Assembly: GCA_021779275.1 (NCBI GenBank)
Contig: JAJYAX010000053.1
Location: forward strand, 1 to 8,281
Direction of reading: 5' to 3'
Source of the DNA: Deltaproteobacteria bacterium
GTDB lineage: Bacteria > Desulfobacterota > Desulfobulbia > Desulfobulbales > Desulfocapsaceae
Length of the DNA stretch: 8,281 bases
A program made the position numbers and the translations under genes. The notes under the pieces are model-generated. The model worked only from the letters and a program-made list of their open reading frames with translations, was not told the origin of the DNA and ran no database searches. Position 1 is the first letter of the stretch. Every line of letters begins with the position of its first letter. This document shows, in pieces, positions 1 to 5,228 of the stretch.

Positions 1-372
1 TTTCGGGACGCCGAACGGACAGGCGGCAATGCACTCCTTACAGCCTATGCACTTATCGACACGCAGACTAACGCTGCCGAACCGGGTATGATAGAGCGCC
101 TCGGTGGGACACACCTTGATGCAGCCCGCATCGGTGCAATGCATGCAGCCGTCCTTCCTGAACAGCCATTTCAATGCGCCTTTGCTATCGACATGCTCCT
201 GAAAACGGATCAGGGTCCAGGTATTCCACTGCAGGTCCGGCGGATTCTGGTAACTGCCGAAATTACGGGTCTTGGAGGCAGGCAGTTCGTTCCACTGCTT
301 GCAGGCGACCTGACAGCCGCGGCAGGCGGTACATCGTGATATATCAATCAACTTAACGAGTTCTTGCTTCAT
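1..372 (-). CDS. fdnH: Formate dehydrogenase iron-sulfur (beta) subunit, FdnH-type, 3' end cut by window
   Basis: This is the electron-transfer subunit of a periplasmic formate dehydrogenase; it passes electrons from the catalytic alpha subunit towards a membrane or cytochrome acceptor. The visible 124 residues contain three ferredoxin-like cysteine groups: C14-C17-C20-C24, C76-C79-C84-C88 and C108-C111-C114-C118. FdnH-type subunits carry four [4Fe-4S] clusters, so the rest lies beyond the left edge. The conserved stretch FRKDGCMHC (71-79) and the CP pairs after the second and third groups match the DmsB/FdnH family. The ATG at 372-370 is preceded by a purine-rich stretch (AAGGGGG, then AGAAG). 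The gene starts only 14 bp after the alpha-subunit stop, so the two are almost certainly co-transcribed. No signal peptide is visible, as expected for a subunit exported together with the Tat-dependent alpha subunit. The N-terminus is shorter than that of E. coli FdnH, beginning almost directly at the first cluster. The family call is firm; the exact subfamily is less so. Confidence 0.93.
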   Translation of the reverse strand, partial: MKQELVKLIDISRCTACRGCQVACKQWNELPASKTRNFGSYQNPPDLQWNTWTLIRFQEHVDSKGALKWLFRKDGCMHCTDAGCIKVCPTEALYHTRFGSVSLRVDKCIGCKECIAACPFGVPK

Positions 373-386
373 ATCTTCTTACCCCC

Positions 387-3300
387 TTACGCCTTGGTGA
401 CATTGACCATGAGGCACTTATACTCAGGACAGAAAGTATTAGGGCAGCCCACGGCAATTGTCAGGAGATTGGTCGCATCATTATCGGTTTTCTCCGGGTT
501 GAACCAGCCGTAGTTGCAGGGCAGACCCACCTGGTGAACGACCTTTCCTTCCACGGTAAACGGCGTCATGCGTTTGGTAACCATGGCCACGCATTTCACT
601 TCGCCCCGGATTGAGGAAACCTTGACCTTCTCACCATTCTTGATGCCGAGACTGCCAGCCAGTTTCTCGCTGATTTCGATATAGGCCTCAGGCATTGCCT
701 CAAGCAACCAGGGCTGCCAGCGGGTAAAACCGGAGCACCAATGCTCGGTAGCCGAGTAGGTCGTACAGACATAGGGGAACTTCGCATCGGCATTGGCCAC
801 CTTATCAAGATCACTCTTGAAAACAGTCATGGCCGGATTGGTCAGCTGGGCGGACATCGGGTTTTTGGCCAAGGGTCCTTCCAGAGGTTCATAATGTTCC
901 GCAAAGGGTCCTTCGACCATACCCGGCCCGAAAAGGGCGCCGACGCCATCCACCTTCATGATAAAGGGATACTTGCCCTTCTCTTTATCCGCCATCGGCG
1001 GCGCGGGGCCATCAGGGACATCGCCGACCCATTTGTCGCCGACCCACTCCAGGAGCTTCATCTTGGGGTTGTAGGGTTTGCCGTTCAGATCGCAGGAGGC
1101 GCGGTTGTAGATAATGCGCCGGTTAACCGGCCAGGCATAGGCCCATTCAGCGAACAAACCAAGGCCGGTGGGATCTTCCTTGCCGCGCTTCGCCATCTTG
1201 TTGAGCCCCTTCTGATCGAAACTGCCGGCCATGATCCAGTTGCCGCATGCCGTCGAGCCATCCGCCATCAACTTAACGAAGGTAGGCACGCATTCGCCCT
1301 TCTTGTTGACCTCCGGGGGAGTCTTGCCGGTCGGATCCTCGATTGTTACATCCTTCACGTAGTGACCGTTGATCTGCTGAGCTACTTTCAGGACATTAAA
1401 CCTGCCGAATGCATCTTTATAATCCCATTTGAGATTAAGGACCTGTTCAGGATAGGCACCCCCTTCCTTCTGATAGAGTTCACGCACCGCATCCATGATC
1501 TTCATGGAGATATCGCCATCGGAAAGGGCGTCACCGGGTGGATTGGCGGCCTTGTACCGCCATTGCACCCAGCGGCCGGAGTTGCTCTGACTGCCTTCTT
1601 TTTCCATGCTGGCGGCAGCGGGCAGCAGGAAGACCTCGGTTTCAATTGACTTCGGATCGACGCCGGGTCCCTTCCAGAAGGAGGCGGTCTCGTTGTCGAA
1701 GATATTGACATTAACCAGCCACTGCAGTTTCTGCAGGCCTTTCCTGACCTTGGTTGAATTGGGCGAACTGACCGCAATGTTGGAGCCGTAGGCGAAGAAG
1801 CCCTTCATCTTACCGGCATACATCTGGTCGGTGGCATGCATGATGGAATAATGCTTGCCGTCGTCTATCTTCGGCAGCCAGGAGTAGCCGAATTCATTTT
1901 CCGGCGTCGCCTTGTCACCCCACATGGCCTTCAGGAAACTGACCGAGTATTTCGGGTAGTTCTGGTACCAGTTCACCGACTGGGGGTCGGTGGACTTGGG
2001 GGTGTGCTTCTCATTATACTTGGCCAGGGTCTGGATGGAACCGGAGGGCATCTTCAGATATCCCGGCAGGATATTATATAAAATGGCGTGGTCGGTGGAC
2101 CCTTGCACATTGGGCTCGCCGCGCAGGGCATTGATGCCGCCGCCGCAGATCCCCATATTGCCCAGGAGCAGCTGGATGATGGACATGGCCCGGATATTCT
2201 GGCTGCCGACGGTATGATGGGTCCAGCCCAGCGCGTAGCATTCGGTACCGGCCTTGTCTTTGGCGCCGGTAGCGCCGTACGCGTTATAGACCTTGAGCAG
2301 GTTCTCCTTGGAAACCCCGGTGATCGAGGAGACCTTGTCCAGGGTATACCGGTCATAATGCCTCTTCAAGACCTGGTACACACAGTTGGGGTCCTGGAGG
2401 GTATAGTCACGGACGGGAATACCTTTTTCGTCTTTCTTCGTGGTCCAGGTATCCTTGCTGTAGCTTCGTTTCTCGGCATTATAACCGGAAAAAAGCCCAT
2501 CACTGAAGATAAAATCGGGATTAACTATCTGTGAGGCATTGGTGTAATACTGGACATACTCTTCCTGGATCATGTTGTTGTCGATGATATGCTTGATCAT
2601 GCCGCCCAGGAAGGCGATATCGGTCCCGGAACGCAGCGGCACATGGTAATCGCAACGGGCGGAAGTCCGGGTAAAACGTGGATCGACATGGATGATCTTG
2701 GCGCCCCTATCCTTCGCGCGCAGGATCCACTTGAAGGCGATGGGGTGATTTTCGGCGGCATTGCTGCCCATGATAAGGATACAGTCACTGTTCTTCAGGT
2801 CAATATAGTGGTTCGTCATCGAACCCCGGCCAAACGACTCTCCCAGAGCCGCTACGGATGGACTGTGTCAGACCCTGGCCTGATGATCGATATAGACGAG
2901 CCCCATGGCCCGGCAGGCGACGGAGAGCGTCCAGCACTCCTCGTTGCCGATATTGGACGAGCCGTAATGACCGATGGTCTCCACCCGGTTGACCAGCTCG
3001 TTCTTGGCGTTGTGCGTCTGGAAATCCTTGTCGCGGGTATCCTTGACCAGGCGGGCGATCCTTTTCAGGGACCAGTCCCAGTCCTTCTCCTCCCACTTAT
3101 CGCTCTTCGGCGCCCGGTAGAGGACTTTGCGCAGGCGATGCTCGTTGGCCTCGGTCAGGCCGAAAAGGCCAGCGCCTTTGGCGCAAAGCGAGCCTTCATT
3201 GATCGGATGATCAGGGTCGCCCTCGATATTAAATATCTTGCCGGTCAGCTTGTCGACGCTGCAGATCAACCCGCAACCGACGGAACAGTAGCAGCAGATC

Positions 3301-3455
3301 GTGGTTGATTGCCTGGCCGTTCGAATCCGGTCCGTCTTGTTAAGCTCTGCGGCATGCGCCTTCAGAGCGGTCAGATCCAGCCCGAGCGAGGACAGGGCTA
3401 CACCCGATCCAATGGCCCCGGACATGGACAGAAATCTCCTCCTGCTGATTTTCAT
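387..3455 (-). CDS. fdnG: Formate dehydrogenase alpha subunit, selenocysteine- and molybdopterin-containing, Tat-exported (FdnG-type)
   Basis: This is the catalytic subunit that oxidises formate to CO2 at a Mo or W bis-pterin centre. Read through the TGA at 2868-2870, it encodes 1022 residues, close to E. coli FdnG (1015). Residues 1-37 form a twin-arginine signal (SRRRFL at 4-9, hydrophobic stretch, AHAA end), so the enzyme acts outside the cytoplasmic membrane. A [4Fe-4S] site follows at C54-x2-C57-x3-C61 with C91. Residue 196 is the TGA-encoded selenocysteine in the context ARV-Sec-H, followed by FGRGSMTNH as in FdnG/FdoG. The molybdopterin oxidoreductase core covers roughly residues 110-720, including GSNAAENHP, DPRFTRTS and an HTVGSQNIR segment. 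The molydopterin-dinucleotide-binding domain occupies about 895-1015. The ATG at 3455 has AAGGAG five bases upstream and gives an intact Tat signal. The reading frame has no other stop, so it is not a pseudogene. It is the first gene of an operon with fdnH downstream. Confidence 0.95.
2834..2867 (-). promoter_or_regulatory. Candidate bacterial SECIS hairpin
   Basis: After the TGA come 15 nt and then a 7-bp stem, GCGGCUC (2852-2846) against GAGUCGU (2840-2834), closed by the 5-nt loop UGGGA. Two of the seven pairs are G-U. The distance from the UGA matches that in E. coli fdhF (about 14 nt to the upper stem), and the first downstream codons (CAC ... CCA) resemble those of fdhF and fdnG. The loop is not the E. 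coli GGUCU type, so the exact SelB contact bases are uncertain. The element is translated as part of the gene. Confidence 0.7.
2868..2870 (-). other. In-frame TGA read as selenocysteine (residue 196 of FdnG)
   Basis: The codon is TGA on the minus strand, between ...GLVYIDHQARV and HSPSVAALGESFGRG. Both sides belong to one formate dehydrogenase alpha subunit with no change of frame, and the position equals Sec196 of E. coli FdnG. In this family the residue is Sec or Cys and coordinates the metal. The organism must therefore have SelA/SelB/SelC/SelD, none of which lies in this window. Confidence 0.93.
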
Positions 3456-3460
3456 ACGCT

Positions 3461-3466
3461 CTCCTT
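3461..3466 (-). promoter_or_regulatory. Shine-Dalgarno site of fdnG
   Basis: The minus strand reads AAGGAG, five bases before the ATG at 3455. This is the clearest ribosome-binding site in the window. It fixes the fdnG start immediately before the Tat signal. Confidence 0.8.
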
Positions 3467-3485
3467 GTTTATGTGTTTGTTCAAC

Positions 3486-3497
3486 GATCCATGGATC
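3486..3497. repeat. Perfect 12-bp palindrome GATCCATGGATC upstream of fdnG
   Basis: The sequence is its own reverse complement. It is centred about 36 bp upstream of the fdnG start codon and is flanked by TGTT (3478-3481) and AACA (3498-3501), with CAAC intervening on the left side. Position and symmetry fit a dimeric regulator's operator or an mRNA leader hairpin. A chance palindrome is possible. Confidence 0.45.
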
Positions 3498-3516
3498 AAC
3501 AGCATGACGGTTTCGC

Positions 3517-3576
3517 CAATCCTTGCTGAGTTACTGAGCCTGCTCTCCCCTTCCGACAAATTAACTAAAAGGATTG
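3517..3576. repeat. Inverted repeat CAATCCTT / AAGGATTG
   Basis: The left arm is CAATCCTT at 3517-3524 and the right arm is its exact reverse complement AAGGATTG at 3569-3576, separated by 44 bp. The spacer is too long for a stable hairpin to be the obvious role. The arms share the AATCCT core with the cluster at 3724-3768, so a protein-binding role is more likely if they are functional. Confidence 0.4.
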
Positions 3577-3649
3577 TCTTGGAAAAAAACAGCTCGATGA
3601 ATCTCCTCTTCCATAGAAACAGAGACGGATAGCACGTAATTTTTTTTGA

Positions 3650-3678
3650 AGAATACATTTCCTTGAATAAACTTACAA
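3650..3678 (-). promoter_or_regulatory. Possible sigma-70-type promoter for fdnG
   Basis: On the minus strand TTGTAA (3678-3673) and TATTCT (3655-3650) are separated by 17 bp, each matching the consensus at four of six positions. It would give a leader of roughly 190 nt before fdnG. AT-rich DNA yields such matches easily, so this is only a candidate. Confidence 0.25.
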
Positions 3679-3723
3679 CAACTTATTCCCGCATGTTCCC
3701 TTTTTTATTCAATTTTATTGTAG

Positions 3724-3768
3724 GTGAATCCACTACAGACACGTAAGGAAATCCTCTACAGGATTCAC
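3724..3768. repeat. Interlocking direct and inverted repeats on an AATCC core (candidate operator)
   Basis: Three relations overlap here. GTGAATCC (3724-3731) and GGATTCAC (3761-3768) are a perfect 8-bp inverted pair. AATCCACTACAG (3727-3738) and AATCCTCTACAG (3750-3761) are a 12-bp direct repeat with one mismatch and a period of 23 bp, about two helical turns. AATCCT (3750-3755) and AGGATT (3760-3765) form a 6-bp stem around CTAC. Repeated half-sites in phase with the helix, between two divergent genes, fit an operator for the NarL-type regulator encoded in this window. That link is inference. Confidence 0.5.
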
Positions 3769-3830
3769 GGGGAGATATTTTCTGAAATACAATAAAGAAA
3801 CACAAGGGTCTTTTCCATAAACGGGGTACA

Positions 3831-3839
3831 TGGTATAGA
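3831..3839 (+). promoter_or_regulatory. Possible extended -10 promoter for the sensor cassette
   Basis: TGG followed by TATAGA gives an extended -10 (TGN plus a four-of-six -10 hexamer). The -35 position 17 bp upstream (TTTTCC) is poor. It would start a transcript about 160 nt before the binding-protein ATG and lies downstream of the repeat cluster at 3724-3768. Weak evidence. Confidence 0.22.
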
Positions 3840-4006
3840 GAGTTTTTGGAGCTTACTACATAACCGCAATAAACGGAACTTTTTTTCAGTATCCCTTGCA
3901 GGGGTTAAAGCCTGCGGATGATCTTTCCAAGGGATTAAACGAAACGGCCGCGGAAATACGGCAAACAGCGCCTGTAGTTGTCTGGAGACATCCGGAAAGA
4001 GAGGGC

Positions 4007-5191
4007 ATGCCATTGACAGGATTGTGTAACCGCTTGACAGACCATTTAAGAAAAATATTCCGGTGCTGCTGCCCCTTGCTCTGCTTGATCTTTATGACCA
4101 CGGCATCAACGGGAAAAGCCGACGGGCGACAGCCGATTGTTCTTGGCCAGTCCTGCGCACTGAGCGGACCTGCGGAAAACCTTGGCCTGGAGATGCGGGC
4201 AGGCCTTCTGGCCGCATTTTCAAAGATCAACAGTGAAGGTGGTGTGAACGGCCGGGATATCGTTCTTATCAGTCGGGATGACGGCTACGAGCCTGACCGG
4301 GCGATACGGAACACGCGGAATCTGATCCAGGAGGAGAACGTCTTCATGTTGATAGGCGAGGTCGGAACTCCCACCTCGGAGGCCGTCGTCCCGCTGGTCG
4401 AAGAGTGGAAGGTTCCTTTTTTTGCGCCGTTCACCGGGGCTGAATTGCTCCGGGTCCCCTTTCGTAAATATGTAATCAATGTCCGCGCCAGCTATTTTCA
4501 GGAAATGGAACGGCTCGCTTCGTATCTTATCCACGTAAAAAAGATCAAAAGGATCGCCTGTTTTTACCAGAACGACAGCTATGGTTTCTCAGGCTTGAAA
4601 GGAATAGAAATCGCTTTGGAAAAGCGGGGAATGAAACTCGTATCCAAAGGAAGCTACGAGAGAAATACGGTGGCCGTAATGGGGGCGTTGCGCGACATTA
4701 ACCGGGCGGCCCCGGAGGCGGTGGTCCTTGTCGGGGCCTATTCCGCCTGTGCCGAGTTTATCAAGCTGAGCAAAAGCAAGGTAAAAAAGAAGCAGATCTA
4801 CTGCAATATTTCTTTTGTCGGAACCACGAGTCTGCAGAAGGCCCTGGCTGGGCATGGACGGGATGTGATTGTCTCTCAGGTCGTCCCCTATCCCGAGGAT
4901 ACGGAAATACCGCTTGTCAAAGAATATGTGGGAGCAATGAGCAAATATCAACATGATTACCCCATAAGCTTCATATCTCTTGAAGGATATATCGCCGGGA
5001 AACTCTTTTATCAGATAGCCATGTCGGTTCCGGGTGAGCTGACACGGGAGAATTTTATTTCTTCCATGGAAAAGACCGGCCGATTTGACCTCGGTGGACT
5101 TGTCCTGCAGTTTGGGCCTGGTGACCATCAGGGGCTGGAAACGATCTATCTGACCGAGATCAGCCCGGCTCTCCAGAAAATTCAGGATTGA
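4007..5191 (+). CDS. Periplasmic type-1 (LIV-BP-like) substrate-binding protein, probable ligand sensor for the downstream kinase
   Basis: This 394-residue protein has the fold signature of branched-chain amino-acid/amide ABC binding proteins (Peripla_BP_6 type). Visible elements are GQSCALSGPAENLG (47-60), a helix ending in NSEGGVNGRDI (75-85), DDGYEP (91-96), GEVGTPTSEAVVP (117-129), VPFFAPFTGAELLR (136-149) and NDSYGFSGLKG (189-199). Length is usual for the family. Residues 1-38 look like a signal peptide: basic residues up to R19, a cysteine-rich hydrophobic core around 20-33 and cleavage plausible near A38. No good lipobox is seen. The ATG at 4007 is preferred, with GGAAAG about 7 bases upstream. 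A TTG at 3896 would add 37 residues that look neither like a signal peptide nor like the family. No permease or ATPase gene adjoins it; instead a sensor kinase starts 37 bp downstream, so a sensing role is inferred. The ligand is unknown. Confidence 0.85.
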   Translation: MPLTGLCNRLTDHLRKIFRCCCPLLCLIFMTTASTGKADGRQPIVLGQSCALSGPAENLGLEMRAGLLAAFSKINSEGGVNGRDIVLISRDDGYEPDRAIRNTRNLIQEENVFMLIGEVGTPTSEAVVPLVEEWKVPFFAPFTGAELLRVPFRKYVINVRASYFQEMERLASYLIHVKKIKRIACFYQNDSYGFSGLKGIEIALEKRGMKLVSKGSYERNTVAVMGALRDINRAAPEAVVLVGAYSACAEFIKLSKSKVKKKQIYCNISFVGTTSLQKALAGHGRDVIVSQVVPYPEDTEIPLVKEYVGAMSKYQHDYPISFISLEGYIAGKLFYQIAMSVPGELTRENFISSMEKTGRFDLGGLVLQFGPGDHQGLETIYLTEISPALQKIQD

Positions 5192-5228
5192 AACTCTGCC
5201 GGCGGACAGACCTCCGAGTGAATGAACA

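Larger units (their letters stand above)
3456..4006. other. Divergent intergenic regulatory region
   Basis: No convincing gene lies between the fdnG start and the ATG of the binding-protein gene. The stretch is clearly richer in A and T than the flanking genes, with runs of T or A near 3583-3589, 3639-3646 and 3880-3886. It must contain the promoters of both divergent transcripts. It holds a perfect 12-bp palindrome, two inverted-repeat pairs and a 12-bp direct repeat (listed separately). No -24/-12 (sigma-54) element with correct GG-N10-GC spacing was found on visual reading of either strand. No tRNA-like structure or clear terminator was found. Confidence 0.75.

Noticed and set aside
741..1649. 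Long plus-strand open frame (302 codons) antisense to fdnG
   Set aside because: It lies wholly within the strongly conserved fdnG coding region; its translation has no recognisable domain and there is no fitting gene context. Open antisense frames are common opposite such codon usage.
2868..2870. Nonsense mutation making fdnG a pseudogene
   Set aside because: The TGA is at the exact known selenocysteine position, followed by a hairpin at the right distance, and the rest of the frame is intact.
2589..3308. Plus-strand open frame (239 codons) spanning the selenocysteine region
   Set aside because: It is antisense to both parts of the fdnG frame, which is supported by family motifs throughout. 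The translation resembles no family known to me.
3452..3658. Small minus-strand frame (68 codons) whose stop overlaps the fdnG ATG (ATGA)
   Set aside because: The overlap looks like coupling, but the purine stretch before its ATG (AAGGA) is almost touching the start codon, the product shows no family likeness, and the region carries the fdnG leader and repeats. It remains a weak possibility as a leader peptide.
3875..3900. Possible sigma-54 promoter ending in TTGCA at 3896-3900
   Set aside because: The only nearby GG (3875-3876) is not 10 bp from the GC, so the strict -24/-12 spacing is not met.
3896..4006. N-terminal extension of the binding protein from TTG at 3896
   Set aside because: The extra 37 residues have no ribosome-binding site before them and would put a polar stretch before the signal peptide. 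ATG at 4007 gives a normal secreted binding protein.
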